A stretch of DNA of 63,329 bases from a bacterium (GCA_018780265.1 JADMJV010000011.1:1-63329); one strand, 5' to 3'; counted from the first letter of the stretch, positions 43,776 to 53,641 are shown. Translations and numbers: made by a program. The notes: generated by a model from the sequence alone, not told the origin.

Positions 43776-44183
43776 GTGAGGCCCAATCGCACGCGCGGCA
43801 TGAGTATTGTGGAGGCCCTGATCGCCTGTGTGCTCATTTCAGGCATATCGATTGCTCTCTTTGGGGTGTGGGCTATGCACGCGAAGGCCACCGCCCACAC
43901 GAGGGATATGCTGGTGGCGGAATCCTGGGCCCGGCAGTTGATGGAGGAGCAGCTTTCTAAGGGCTACGAGACGGTTGGTAGTGAACCTGCGGCCCCCTTT
44001 GTTATCAAGCACATCGAAGCCGACGTCGTTCATTACCGGGAATACTACTACGCGACGTACATTACGGATACCGCCACACCCATCAATCCCGGACTGAAAC
44101 GAGTCGTAGTTCAGGTGCAGTGGGAAGAACAGAACATTTGGAAGCATTTCCGACTGGTTACGGACCTGAGTTGGCAGGGATAG
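43776..44183 (+). CDS. Type IV pilin-like minor pseudopilin (PilV type)
   Basis: 135 aa. The prepilin leader 'RTRGMSIVEALIACVLISG' has Gly before the cleavage point and Glu at +5. The remaining domain is small and beta-rich, ending 'LVTDLSWQG', as in PilV/GspI-type minor pilins. GTG start at 43776 lies three bases after the preceding stop. It is the last gene of the plus-strand run that begins with the ketosynthase-like gene, with 30 bp to the convergent SDR gene and no clear terminator. Confidence 0.82.
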   Translation: MRPNRTRGMSIVEALIACVLISGISIALFGVWAMHAKATAHTRDMLVAESWARQLMEEQLSKGYETVGSEPAAPFVIKHIEADVVHYREYYYATYITDTATPINPGLKRVVVQVQWEEQNIWKHFRLVTDLSWQG

Positions 44184-44213
44184 ACAAGTCGAAGCTGCCA
44201 TCCTCTCCGAAAA

Positions 44214-44969
44214 CTAGCGCTGCTGAGGCTGCATCCTGGCCAGCGATGTTCCCCCATCGATCCGCAAATTCTGCCCGTTGATGGCCGGACCGATGCCCAC
44301 CAGAAACTCGATCAGACGGGCCACCTCGTCGGCCTCGACGGGGCGCCCCAGCGGAGCATTGATGGAGGCCTTCTCAAACTGGGCCAGAAACTCGCCGGTC
44401 ATCGGCGTATCTACCCGGCCCGGAGAGACGCAGTTGATGGCCACCCCCCGATGTCCCACTTCCATGGCCAGGTTTTGCGTCAAACAGCGGATGGCCGCCT
44501 TGGACTCGGCGTAACCGATCACCCCAAGATTGCCGCCCAACCCCGAAGCTGACGAAAGGTTCACAATGCACCCCCGTCGTCGGGCGTACATTGGAGGGAG
44601 AACCTTTTCAATCAACCTCAACGATCCAAAGTAGTTGATATTCATCATCTCCTGGGCCAACTCCAGGCTGCGCGACTGCACAAAAAACCGCTGAAAGCGG
44701 GCCACCCCGGCAGCATTGATCAACACCGCCGGGGAATCTCCAAAATGGGCCACCATCTCTGCATAACCGGCCGCCACCGAAGCGTCGCTGCTCACATCAA
44801 GGCGAAAGGTCTTTACGTCAGCGTCCGCGCCAAAGCTGGATTCCACCGCAGCCGCCCGTTCCCGGTCACGCGCGTAGAGAAGAGCCACACGATAGTCACT
44901 GGCCAGGCGCCGGGCCGTTGCCAGGCCGATTCCCGAGGTCCCGCCGCTGATCAGGGCCAGTCCCTTCAC
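44214..44969 (-). CDS. SDR family 3-oxoacyl-ACP reductase-like protein (copy 2)
   Basis: 251 aa from the GTG at 44969, which overlaps the preceding SDR stop (GTGA); longer readings upstream lie in another gene. Motifs are 'SGGTSGIG' (7-14), 'NAAG', 'NLSSASGLGG' with the catalytic Ser, and 'YAESKAA' (YxxxK), ending 'GQNLRIDGG' as in FabG. It is a close tandem relative of the next SDR gene upstream ('RRRGCIVNLSS', 'AVEVxHRGV' pattern in both). It likely reduces 3-oxoacyl-ACP intermediates of the adjacent type II system. Confidence 0.92.
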   Translation of the reverse strand: MKGLALISGGTSGIGLATARRLASDYRVALLYARDRERAAAVESSFGADADVKTFRLDVSSDASVAAGYAEMVAHFGDSPAVLINAAGVARFQRFFVQSRSLELAQEMMNINYFGSLRLIEKVLPPMYARRRGCIVNLSSASGLGGNLGVIGYAESKAAIRCLTQNLAMEVGHRGVAINCVSPGRVDTPMTGEFLAQFEKASINAPLGRPVEADEVARLIEFLVGIGPAINGQNLRIDGGTSLARMQPQQR

Positions 44970-45730
44970 CGGGTCGCCGGCTTCAAGGGAACTTTGGCCA
45001 GCGAACCGGCCCCGTCCAGAGTTACAATCTGGCCATTGACGGCCGCCCCCATACGCACCAAGAAATCGATGGCCTCGGCCACCTCGCTGGCCTCGATGCA
45101 GCGACCTAGCGGAAAATTGAGCGAACTCTCCTGAAGGCGCGACACCTGGTCGGCCGTAAGCGGCGTCTCCACCAGGCCAGGGCAGACGCAACTGACCGAG
45201 ACACCTCGATGGGCCACCTCCACCGCCAAGTTCTGGGTAAAACACTCGACCGCCGCTTTGGCCTCGGCATAGCCTACTACAGCTTTGTAGCCCCCCCGGG
45301 CCGATACCGAGGAGAGATTGACAATGCATCCGCGCCGACGCGAATACATACCGGGAAGCACCTTTTGCACCATGCGCAGGGTCCCAAAAAAGTGCAAATT
45401 CATCAACTCCTGGCAACGCTCCAGGCTGCACCCCTGCAGGAAGAACTTGGCCAGTCCCCGGATGCCCGCCGAGTTGATCAGCAATTCCGGTGGTCCCCCA
45501 AAATGGGCCACAATGGCCGGATAACCATCGTGAACCGCCTGATCGGAGGACAGGTCGATGGCGAACGCCTTAGCGGTGCCGCCCAGTGATTTCTCGGCCA
45601 GGGCAGCGCGCTCACCGTCGCGACTATAGATCAGAGCAAGTTGATAGCGGTCGCTCAAGCGCACAGCCGCAGCCAACCCGATTCCCGAGGTGCCGCCCGT
45701 GATGATGGCCAGAGGGTGCCCGTCGCTCAT
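44966..45730 (-). CDS. SDR family 3-oxoacyl-ACP reductase-like protein (copy 1)
   Basis: 254 aa. Classical SDR features are 'TGGTSGIG' (11-18), 'NSAG' (about 86), 'NLSSVSARGG' and 'YAEAKAA' (YxxxK), and a FabG-type C-terminus 'GQIVTLDGAG'. Its ATG overlaps the ligase stop (ATGA), and its stop overlaps the start of SDR copy 2, so the ligase and both reductases are one coupled operon. The two copies have diverged enough to act on different chain lengths or substrates, but share a recent common ancestor by eye. Confidence 0.92.
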   Translation of the reverse strand: MSDGHPLAIITGGTSGIGLAAAVRLSDRYQLALIYSRDGERAALAEKSLGGTAKAFAIDLSSDQAVHDGYPAIVAHFGGPPELLINSAGIRGLAKFFLQGCSLERCQELMNLHFFGTLRMVQKVLPGMYSRRRGCIVNLSSVSARGGYKAVVGYAEAKAAVECFTQNLAVEVAHRGVSVSCVCPGLVETPLTADQVSRLQESSLNFPLGRCIEASEVAEAIDFLVRMGAAVNGQIVTLDGAGSLAKVPLKPATR

Positions 45731-46941
45731 GAGGTATGTAACAGCATCTTGCGCAGGTCGGTCTTGCCCAGAGCGGTCCTCTCGAAGTTATCGATCCAGC
45801 GAATCTCCGCGCCGCGCAACTCGGGCATGGTGCGCACCAGAGTCGTTTCCAACTGAGCCTGAGGCCGGGCACTTTCGATAAAAATCACCAGGGCATCCGA
45901 GTAGGGCCGTTGGCAAATTTCACAGGGAAGTCGCAGGAGTTGTTCCAGGCGGTGATTGTAGGCGGCTCGAGGGTGAGTCTGGCCGCGAATGCGCAACACG
46001 TCCTGAAGTCGATTTTTGAACACCAGCGAGCCGTCCGTCAGCAACTCAACCCGATCTCCCGTGTTGATCCAGGGTGGCTGGTCATCGGCATGATAGGGGC
46101 TGTTTACCCACAGGCAGCCGTCCGGCTCAACTTTAGCCTGAATGCCGTCGATACAACGGCCCACCCATCCATCTACAAAGGTAGCCGCCTCCACCTTGCC
46201 CGTGGTCACCCGTGGGCCGGCTTCCGACAGTCCATAGGTGGTGAAGACTTCGCGGCCCAGGCCCAGCGCATAGAGGGCCTCCAGGCGGCGCACCGGACCT
46301 GCGCCCAGAGTAAGCTTACCTATGCGGCCCGGCGAAACCACCCGTCTGCGCATCAGGAACTGCAAATGGTAAGGGGTGAGATGGACCACCGCATCCTCCC
46401 TGTCGCCCTGAAGAGGAAACACCGAGTCGAAGTAAACTCCCACCTGCAGGCGGGCACCGGTGGCCAACGGCGTGAACAGGTAGGCTACCACTCCGAAGGG
46501 ATGATGCAGGCGCAAGGTTTGCACGATGGTCTGGGCGGCCGTGATGCCCAACGAATGGGCGTGAGCCTGGGCATTGGCCAGAGCGCGCTCGCCATCAAAT
46601 CGCAATGGCTTGCGAACTCCCGTCGAGCCCGAAGAAAAGGCGAAGTAAGACCCCTCCCGGGGCAGCAACACACTCTGACCGTCCAGACCTCGCAGCCCGT
46701 GCTCGTCCAGCACCACCCCAATTCCATGGTCGCGCAACTCGTCAGGGCTGGGCATGAGCACGGGACTCCCCCCGCACTGCAGCACTTTCAAAAACGCAAA
46801 GGCAAAGCGCAAAGGGTCTTCTACACAAACCGCCACCAGTTTTGTAAGGCGATGCGGGGGCAAGGCCTCACAAAACTGCCAGGCAGACTCAATCAATTGC
46901 GGATCCGCCAGGACCAGGTCGCGGAATGTCTCGGCCTGCAC
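45727..46941 (-). CDS. AMP-forming acyl/aryl ligase (ANL superfamily)
   Basis: 404 aa, shorter than usual (~500). The P-loop 'FSSGSTGVRKP' (about 101-111), 'TTYGLSEAG' (A5) and 'NTGDRVEL' (A7) are clear. The C-terminal 'RTALGKTDLRKML' has the A10 Lys that completes adenylation. It would activate a carboxylic acid as acyl-AMP and load it onto CoA or an ACP, plausibly the starter unit for the nearby ACP/ketosynthase. GTG start 46941 is two bases after the glutamate dehydrogenase stop, so it may also be transcribed from that gene. The shortened N-terminal domain resembles ligases in aryl polyene-like clusters. Confidence 0.85.
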   Translation of the reverse strand: MQAETFRDLVLADPQLIESAWQFCEALPPHRLTKLVAVCVEDPLRFAFAFLKVLQCGGSPVLMPSPDELRDHGIGVVLDEHGLRGLDGQSVLLPREGSYFAFSSGSTGVRKPLRFDGERALANAQAHAHSLGITAAQTIVQTLRLHHPFGVVAYLFTPLATGARLQVGVYFDSVFPLQGDREDAVVHLTPYHLQFLMRRRVVSPGRIGKLTLGAGPVRRLEALYALGLGREVFTTYGLSEAGPRVTTGKVEAATFVDGWVGRCIDGIQAKVEPDGCLWVNSPYHADDQPPWINTGDRVELLTDGSLVFKNRLQDVLRIRGQTHPRAAYNHRLEQLLRLPCEICQRPYSDALVIFIESARPQAQLETTLVRTMPELRGAEIRWIDNFERTALGKTDLRKMLLHTS

Positions 46942-46943
46942 GG

Positions 46944-49900
46944 TCAGCGCCTTTTGGTCTGAACTCCAGGCAAAGCGGGCAAGGTCTCCAGCGTGCGCGG
47001 GTCGTGACTGTGCGCGCCCTGAGCCATCTGGTTCAACATGCGCGCCAAAACGTCACCGGCCGCCAAAGACAAAGTGCCACCGGCTTTGATCTCCTCGAGG
47101 GCATTGAAGTAACGGAAGACCAGACCACCGTCGACGCTGGGAAACTCCTGATTGCTCAAGACCAGTTGCAACTGAACCTCGCGCAGTTCCACTGCCAGAC
47201 CTTCCAAAGCTATCTGTTCCCATTTATCGTTCACTTGCAGGGCCTTCAGCGTGTTGCGCAGCCAGCTCAGTTGAAAGCGCTCACCCAGTGCGAAGTAGCG
47301 GGTGGCCGCCTCGGACAGCGTCACCTTGGCCTGGCGACTGGTATCGATCACGCCAAGACTGCTGGGCACCCACTCCAGGCTGGCCAGCGCCTTGGCCACC
47401 TCGTCGGGGAAGCCCTTGGCGGTGGCCTCGCCGCTCAACTTGTGGAAACGCTCCAACTGCAGAGGAGGCAAAAACTCCTCCAGTTGCGCCCGCAATTCCC
47501 CCAGCGGCTTGCGATAGCCCTGAATGAAGTCGGTCAACGAACTCAGGTCGGCGTCGGTGAGCAGCGTCCAGGAAACCACATTTTCTACGGCTACCGTCAG
47601 GCGGCGCAGAGCCGCATACTGATCGTCGGCTGCGACCAGGTTGTCGAGTGCGTTGACCTGACGCACAAAGTTGTAAGCACCCACGATTTCCATGGCCGAT
47701 AGGGCGGCCCGCACCACCTGAATGGGGCTGGCCCCGGTATCCCGGATCGTGCGGTGGACAAAGGTCATGCCCAGCAAATCGACCACTCGATTGGTAAACT
47801 GAGTGGCGCTGATCTCTCGGCGCAGGGGATGCCGCTTGATCCAGTCGGCAAAGCGCTGCTGCATAGCGGTGGGGAAATACTCGATCAGTTGATTCTGGAA
47901 ACAAGGCTCATCGGGGAAATCGGTCTCCAGAATACGCCGATACAGACCCATTTTGGAGTAGGCCATCAAAATGGCCAGCTCGGGGCGGGTAAAGCCCTGG
48001 CCCAAACGGCTGCGTTCTTGCAGGGTCTTGGGGTCGGGCAAAAACTCTACATCGGTGCGCAAACCGCCGCGCTCGGACAGATAGTTCATCATCGAGATAA
48101 AAACGGCCATGGACAGCTTGCTGCGCCGTTCCGAAATCGACAGCGAAAGAGTCTGATAGTAGTTGTCGGAGAGCACCAGTTCGTTGACCTCGTGGGTCAT
48201 CTCACCCAGCACCTGGTTGCGCTGCTCCAGGGTCAACTCGCCCCGATCGATCATCTGACCGAAGAGAATCTTGATGTTGACCTCGTGGTCGCTCATGTCC
48301 ACGCCGGCCGAGTTGTCGATGGCGTCGGTGTTGATGCGGCCGCCGCCCAGCGCATACTGGATGCGGCCCATCTGGGTGAATCCCTGATTGCCCCCCTCGC
48401 CGATCACTTTGACCCTCAGTTCGGGAGCGTCGACGCGCACCGAGTCATTGCTGGAGTCGCCCACGTCTACATTGCGCTCCTCGGTGCACTTAACGTAGGT
48501 GCCAATGCCACCATTCCAAAGCAGGTCGGCCGGTGCCTTGAGAATAGCGCGGACCAGATCCTCGCCGCTCAAAGCCTCCTCGTCAACGGCCAGCGCCTTC
48601 CGAATCTCCGGGCTGAGTTCGATCGACTTGGCCGCTCGTAAGAAGACCCCACCGCCTTTGCTGATCAGCGACTTGTCATAGTCTTCCCAGGAAGAACGAG
48701 GCAGGCGGAACATGCGCACGCGCTCGGCATAGCTTTTCTTCGCGTCCGGGTCGGGATCCAGGAAAATGTGCAGATGATTGAAGGCCGCCAGAAGCCGCAA
48801 AGTATCGCAATAGATCAGACCATTGCCAAAAACATCACCGGCCAGATCGCCGATGCCCACCACGCTGACCTCTTGCTTAAGCACATCCACGCCCATCTCG
48901 CGAAAGTGCCGCTTGACGCCCTCCCAAGCGCCACGCGCCGTAATGCCCTCTTTCTTATGGTCGTAGCCCTGCGAACCGCCCGAAGCGAAGGCATCGCCCA
49001 GCCAGAAGTTATACTCCGCCGAAACACCGTTGGCAATGTCACTGAAGGTGGCCGTGCCTTTATCGGCCGCCACCACCAGATAGGGGTCTTCTTCGTCGTA
49101 GATCACCAGTCCGGGCGGATGAGTGATCTTGCCTCCCACGTTGTTGTCGGTAAGGTCGAGCAGGCCGCGAATGAACGTCTTATACTGTTCAACCACGTAG
49201 ACCTGAAGCTCAGCACGGTCCGTCGGCGCGTTCTTGAGAGCGAAACCGCCCTTGGAACCCACCGGCACAATCACGGCGTTCTTGGTCATCTGGGTCTTCA
49301 TCAACCCGAGAACCTCGGTGCGGAAGTCGGGGCGGTCGCTCCAGCGCAAACCGCCGCGGGCCACCTTGCCCCCGCGCAGATGAATACCGTCGACCCCCGG
49401 CGCAGCCACCACGATTTCGTAGAGCGGGCGGGGCTCGGGCATTTTCTTGACCATGTGCGAACTGACTTTGTGGCTGATATAGGGCTTGTCCAGGAAATAG
49501 TTGGTGCGCAGAGAGGCCGCCATCAGATTGTAAAGGTCGCGCAGTGTCCGGTCGTAGGCCAGTGAGGTGACGGCATTGAGACTGTCAAAGAAGCGTCCCT
49601 TAGCCTGCTCCACCAGTGGCTCTCGATCGTTCAACTTAGGATGGAAGCGAGCCTCGAAATACTCGTAGAGGAACTGAGCGCAGTTGGGGTTGCCCAACAG
49701 CGAGTCCATCAAGAAATGGCGGGCGTTGGCCGGCTGAATCTGACCAAGATGGACCAAATAGCTACGCAACAGCGCCACCTGACGTAAGCTCAGTCGAGTG
49801 GTCAGCACCAGGCCGTTGAGGCGGTCGTTTTCGGCCTTGCCTTCGAGCAGGCTGTCGAGTGCTCCCAAAAAACGTTCTCGGTCACCATGAGCATCGAGCG

Positions 49901-51860
49901 GTTGACCGTTGGCCTTCTTTTGCACTCGGAAAACGTCGATATTGGCTTCCTGATTGGAGGCCGAGCGAACGGCATAGTTGTTTTGAACCAGCACCTTCAG
50001 TCCCAGATTCTCCAGGATAGGCAGCACATCGCTGAGGTGAAAACTGGCTCCAAAATGGGAAATCCGCAGTTGACTGCAGGCGTTGCTCAACTGATCTTCT
50101 GGCGCATTCAGAAAATCCACCACAAAACGTCCGTCAACACTGGCGAAAAGCCGCTCCAGATTCTCGATATCCTTGGCCGCCACATTCAGGGAGGTAGCTC
50201 CCTTATACGCGTCATTGAACGATTCAGAGTACAGCTTGGCCAGACGGTTGCCCTCGACGTCACCCAACTGCTGACGCAATTTGTCGGCCAAAAGGTCCGT
50301 CCAGGTACGCGTGAGGTCGGCCACCTCCTGTTCCAACTTGCCCAGGTCCAGATCGTGGAGATGGTTGTTGGTGGTAAAAAAGAAGTGAAAGCGAACCTGA
50401 TCTTCTTCTTCGCCAAAGGACAGTTGATAGTCGACGTGACTGGCCTCAAAGCGAGTCGAGAGCAGTTCCTGGATGCGATATCGGACTTCGCTATTGAAGC
50501 GGTCCCGTGGCATAATCACCATCACCTGAACGCCCCGCGCCAGCGGGTCCGTGCGCAGAGTCACGCGCACTTTGTGCTGGCGCTGAATCTCCATAATGGC
50601 CCGAATGTCTTTGTGAAGAGCCTGGGGCTCGGTCCAAAACAGCTCTTCACGGGGCATCGAGTTAAAGACCGAGACGATCTGCTTGAAGTCGTGACCGCCC
50701 TCGCGACATCCGTCCATCTCCAACACTTGCTGCAGTCGGCGACGCAGAATAGGGATCTCGCGCACGGGCGTGGACAGACCCTGACTGGTAAAGAGGCCCA
50801 GGAAACGCATCTCACCGAGTGCTTCGTCCTGCTCGTTCCATTTTTTGAGACCGATGTAGTCCATGCGCACGGCCCGGTGTACGGTGGCTTCGGCGTTGGC
50901 CTTGGTCACAATCAACAGGCGTCCATTGAGGACTCGGGCCCGCAGGCTCTCAGAAATCTGGCTCAATGGCACGGGCTGGCTGTAATTGCTCTCTTCGACC
51001 TTACGCAAAATCCCCAAACAAGAGTCGGCCTTCATGTGCAGGCAACGCTCGCCCTGGTGATCGACCAGATCATACTCGCGGTAGCCCAGAAAGACAAAGT
51101 TGTTGTGACAGAGCCAGTCGAGAAAGGCCTCGACCTCGGCCAGGTCGGCAGCCCGACCGCTATCGTTGCTGGCCTGGCGCATCCCTGCCAGCGTCTGCCT
51201 GACCTGCTGGGCCTGAGCCTTCATGGCCTGGTAATCGTCGGTGGCCAGCAGCAGGTCCTTCAGCACCGACTCGATACGCTGGGCAACTTCGGAGCAGCGA
51301 TCGTCCCCCTCCATCTTCTCCACAAAGAACAATTCGTAGGCTTCCCCACCTTGACCCGAATCCTGATCGATGGTGCGGGCCAACTCGCCCTTGGGGTCGC
51401 GCGACAAATGCAAAATGGGGTGCAGCATGTAGCTGAGCCGCAGCCCGATGCGTTTCAATTCCGCGCGCACAGTATCAACAATGAACGGTCGGTCGTTCAA
51501 AATAATCTCGATAACAGTGTGGTGACAGGTCCAGCCATCGGCCTCCACGCGCGGGTTGAAAACGCGTACGCGCACCGGCTGGAGCTTGCGAGCTTTCAAC
51601 GAATTGAAAGCCCCCAGCGCCATGGCCATCATGCCTTCGGCGTCAAACGACTCCAAAAAATCGTTGCTGGCTTTGTCAAAGAGCGCCACCGACAGTTGTC
51701 GTAGAAAGTCGGCTTCAGCGCCACTGGGCATTTTCTGAGAAATGTGCTGTTGCAGTTTCTCCAGGGTAACGGCCAAGGGAATATCCTCCGAAAAGATGTG
51801 GAAGCGTGTTCGCTCAGCCCTGGAGGGGGGCCTGCTGCTAAGGTTTCTTTTGGCCGGCAT
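46944..51860 (-). CDS. NAD-specific glutamate dehydrogenase, large (GDH180) type
   Basis: 1638 aa. The very long N-terminal regulatory region (1-~780) is followed by the catalytic domain with 'RGGLRWSDRPDFRTEVLGLM', 'NAVIVPVGSKGGFALK', 'IGDLAGDVFGNGLI' and 'LLWNGGIGTYVK', all hallmarks of the 180-kDa class described in Streptomyces and Pseudomonas. It deaminates glutamate to 2-oxoglutarate with NAD, feeding amino acids into the TCA cycle. ATG 51860 is preferred; a TTG five codons upstream is less likely. It is divergent from the GAF-GGDEF gene with 140 bp between starts. Confidence 0.97.
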   Translation of the reverse strand: MPAKRNLSSRPPSRAERTRFHIFSEDIPLAVTLEKLQQHISQKMPSGAEADFLRQLSVALFDKASNDFLESFDAEGMMAMALGAFNSLKARKLQPVRVRVFNPRVEADGWTCHHTVIEIILNDRPFIVDTVRAELKRIGLRLSYMLHPILHLSRDPKGELARTIDQDSGQGGEAYELFFVEKMEGDDRCSEVAQRIESVLKDLLLATDDYQAMKAQAQQVRQTLAGMRQASNDSGRAADLAEVEAFLDWLCHNNFVFLGYREYDLVDHQGERCLHMKADSCLGILRKVEESNYSQPVPLSQISESLRARVLNGRLLIVTKANAEATVHRAVRMDYIGLKKWNEQDEALGEMRFLGLFTSQGLSTPVREIPILRRRLQQVLEMDGCREGGHDFKQIVSVFNSMPREELFWTEPQALHKDIRAIMEIQRQHKVRVTLRTDPLARGVQVMVIMPRDRFNSEVRYRIQELLSTRFEASHVDYQLSFGEEEDQVRFHFFFTTNNHLHDLDLGKLEQEVADLTRTWTDLLADKLRQQLGDVEGNRLAKLYSESFNDAYKGATSLNVAAKDIENLERLFASVDGRFVVDFLNAPEDQLSNACSQLRISHFGASFHLSDVLPILENLGLKVLVQNNYAVRSASNQEANIDVFRVQKKANGQPLDAHGDRERFLGALDSLLEGKAENDRLNGLVLTTRLSLRQVALLRSYLVHLGQIQPANARHFLMDSLLGNPNCAQFLYEYFEARFHPKLNDREPLVEQAKGRFFDSLNAVTSLAYDRTLRDLYNLMAASLRTNYFLDKPYISHKVSSHMVKKMPEPRPLYEIVVAAPGVDGIHLRGGKVARGGLRWSDRPDFRTEVLGLMKTQMTKNAVIVPVGSKGGFALKNAPTDRAELQVYVVEQYKTFIRGLLDLTDNNVGGKITHPPGLVIYDEEDPYLVVAADKGTATFSDIANGVSAEYNFWLGDAFASGGSQGYDHKKEGITARGAWEGVKRHFREMGVDVLKQEVSVVGIGDLAGDVFGNGLIYCDTLRLLAAFNHLHIFLDPDPDAKKSYAERVRMFRLPRSSWEDYDKSLISKGGGVFLRAAKSIELSPEIRKALAVDEEALSGEDLVRAILKAPADLLWNGGIGTYVKCTEERNVDVGDSSNDSVRVDAPELRVKVIGEGGNQGFTQMGRIQYALGGGRINTDAIDNSAGVDMSDHEVNIKILFGQMIDRGELTLEQRNQVLGEMTHEVNELVLSDNYYQTLSLSISERRSKLSMAVFISMMNYLSERGGLRTDVEFLPDPKTLQERSRLGQGFTRPELAILMAYSKMGLYRRILETDFPDEPCFQNQLIEYFPTAMQQRFADWIKRHPLRREISATQFTNRVVDLLGMTFVHRTIRDTGASPIQVVRAALSAMEIVGAYNFVRQVNALDNLVAADDQYAALRRLTVAVENVVSWTLLTDADLSSLTDFIQGYRKPLGELRAQLEEFLPPLQLERFHKLSGEATAKGFPDEVAKALASLEWVPSSLGVIDTSRQAKVTLSEAATRYFALGERFQLSWLRNTLKALQVNDKWEQIALEGLAVELREVQLQLVLSNQEFPSVDGGLVFRYFNALEEIKAGGTLSLAAGDVLARMLNQMAQGAHSHDPRTLETLPALPGVQTKRR

Positions 51861-52000
51861 CTGGGCAAGAGTCAACCGAGAGGTCCGGTCACAAGGGACG
51901 GCCGGGGCATGGGTCGTTACATCACCTCTGTTGCAAAAGCAATAACTCGTTCACCACTGCGAGGCACAGCGTAGGGTATGCTACAGGCTCGGGGTCTACA

Positions 52001-53641
52001 ATGCCAGTTGACAATACAGATATATTACATTTTGACGAGGACGCACTGGACCTGGTTTCAGCTCGCTTTGCCGACCTGGTCGCCCAGGACTATCAGCAGC
52101 GCTTACTGGATCAGGTTGCGCGCCAGCTTTTTCAAGCTGCCCACGAGGAAGATTTTGCCCAGCAACTTCTACGCGCCATTGGTCAACGTTGCGGCGAACA
52201 TCGCCTGCTCTACGTAGCCCTGGACGAGCCGGGGCTAACTCCCTTCACCCTGGCACACGGTTTCAGCCAGACCCCTCAAATCAATCGTGCCCCCTCACGC
52301 TCTTTGCTCAGCGGCGGTGCCCGATACCTTATCGAAGGCAGCCTGGTAACGCTGGCTTTGGGGCCGGACGTTCCGGCGGCGGCCGGGCTGCGCCTGCGCA
52401 ACGCCTCGGGCACACCCACCGCGCTGGTCACCCTGGACCGCCAGCCAGACGAGAACATCGTGGTCGACTTTCTGGAGCGCCTGGGCGAGCGCGCCTCCCA
52501 GGCCCTGGCCAGCCTGCGCCTGCGCGAAGGCCTGGAGCAAGCCGGCCGAGCCCTCCATCGACAGCGCCAGCAAATGCAAAAACAGTCCCGGCTACTCAAC
52601 TTGATGGACGACTGGACCCAGGTACTCAGTCGACTGGAAGACCGCTACCAGCAACTGGAAAAGCTTTTAGAAACAGCCGTCAACACGCTGGGTGGCCAAA
52701 AGGGCTCGCTGATGCTGCTCGATGAGCTGCAAACCGAACTGATCGTGCGAGCCACCTGCGGACTCGAACCCGAAGTCCAGGAACGCATCCGCCGCGGTGA
52801 ACACAACTGCCGCCGACTCAAACTGGGCGAAGGTGTAGCTGGCAAAGTGGCCCAAACCCTGCAGCCCATGATTGTCAACCAGGTAGACCAGGAACCGGTC
52901 TTCCTGGAGCCCCACCTTTCGCAGGTGACCTCCATCGTGTGCCTACCGCTTCACGTGGACGGCCTGGCCTTGGGCGTGATGAACATCACCAACAAAGAGC
53001 GCGGACGTCAGTTTCAGCCCCAACACATCGAGGCGGGCATGAAGTTGGCCAACCAGGCGGCCCGGGCCATCAACAATTCGCGCCTCTACCACCTGGCCAT
53101 CCTCGACCCGGTCACCGAAGTGTACTCGCGCAACCACCTTTATCAGCGCACTCACGACGAATTGCGCCGGGCCCGCCGTTATCAGCGACATCTGTCTCTG
53201 CTGGCCGTAAACCTTCAGGGTCTGGACGAAGTTCGTAGCCACCACGGCCACGAAATCGGCAACCAGATGGAGACGCTGTTTACCGAGGTGCTCCTGGAGT
53301 GCGTTCGCGAGACCGATATGGTGGCCCGACTGGGCGACAACTGTTTCGCCGTCTTGATGCCCGAGACCGACGCGCTCTCGGGCATGTTCGCCGCTGAGCG
53401 CATCTGTCAGCATTCTCGCGAATCAGAACTGTTAGCCCGCTACTACGTCACCGCCCACATCGGCCTGTGCTCCTTCCCTGACCGGGCCGAAAATGTGCTG
53501 CGCCTCATCTCCCGAGCGGAGATGGCCATGACTCTGGCGGCGCGCTCCTCCGACAGTCTGCCGGTGGTCATGGCTCCGGGGCTGGATGTAGAAATGGAGA
53601 TTCCCTGCGGAGGGCCGATTGGACGAGCAGTCAGCGCCTGA
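52001..53641 (+). CDS. GAF protein with degenerate GGDEF domain
   Basis: 546 aa. Two GAF-like regions (about 20-190 and 220-370; the second is clearer, with 'LGEGVAGKVAQTLQPMIVN' and 'SIVCLPLHVDGLALGVMNI') are linked by a coiled coil near 185-215. A GGDEF-fold domain covers ~380-530 ('DPVTEVYSRNHLYQRTHDEL'). The signature loop is 'RLGDNCFAVLMPETD' instead of GG[D/E]EF, lacking the catalytic Glu, so diguanylate cyclase activity is unlikely. It may bind GTP or c-di-GMP as a sensor. The ATG at 52001 has no strong ribosome-binding site. Its last 23 bp overlap the next gene. Confidence 0.88.
   Translation: MPVDNTDILHFDEDALDLVSARFADLVAQDYQQRLLDQVARQLFQAAHEEDFAQQLLRAIGQRCGEHRLLYVALDEPGLTPFTLAHGFSQTPQINRAPSRSLLSGGARYLIEGSLVTLALGPDVPAAAGLRLRNASGTPTALVTLDRQPDENIVVDFLERLGERASQALASLRLREGLEQAGRALHRQRQQMQKQSRLLNLMDDWTQVLSRLEDRYQQLEKLLETAVNTLGGQKGSLMLLDELQTELIVRATCGLEPEVQERIRRGEHNCRRLKLGEGVAGKVAQTLQPMIVNQVDQEPVFLEPHLSQVTSIVCLPLHVDGLALGVMNITNKERGRQFQPQHIEAGMKLANQAARAINNSRLYHLAILDPVTEVYSRNHLYQRTHDELRRARRYQRHLSLLAVNLQGLDEVRSHHGHEIGNQMETLFTEVLLECVRETDMVARLGDNCFAVLMPETDALSGMFAAERICQHSRESELLARYYVTAHIGLCSFPDRAENVLRLISRAEMAMTLAARSSDSLPVVMAPGLDVEMEIPCGGPIGRAVSA

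Noticed and set aside
49887..51704. 605-aa ORF opposite glutamate dehydrogenase
   Set aside because: Lies wholly antisense to a clearly conserved gene; composition is that of a GC-skew shadow ORF. Similar shadows at 72-1313, 4207-5361 and 11517-12545 were dropped for the same reason.
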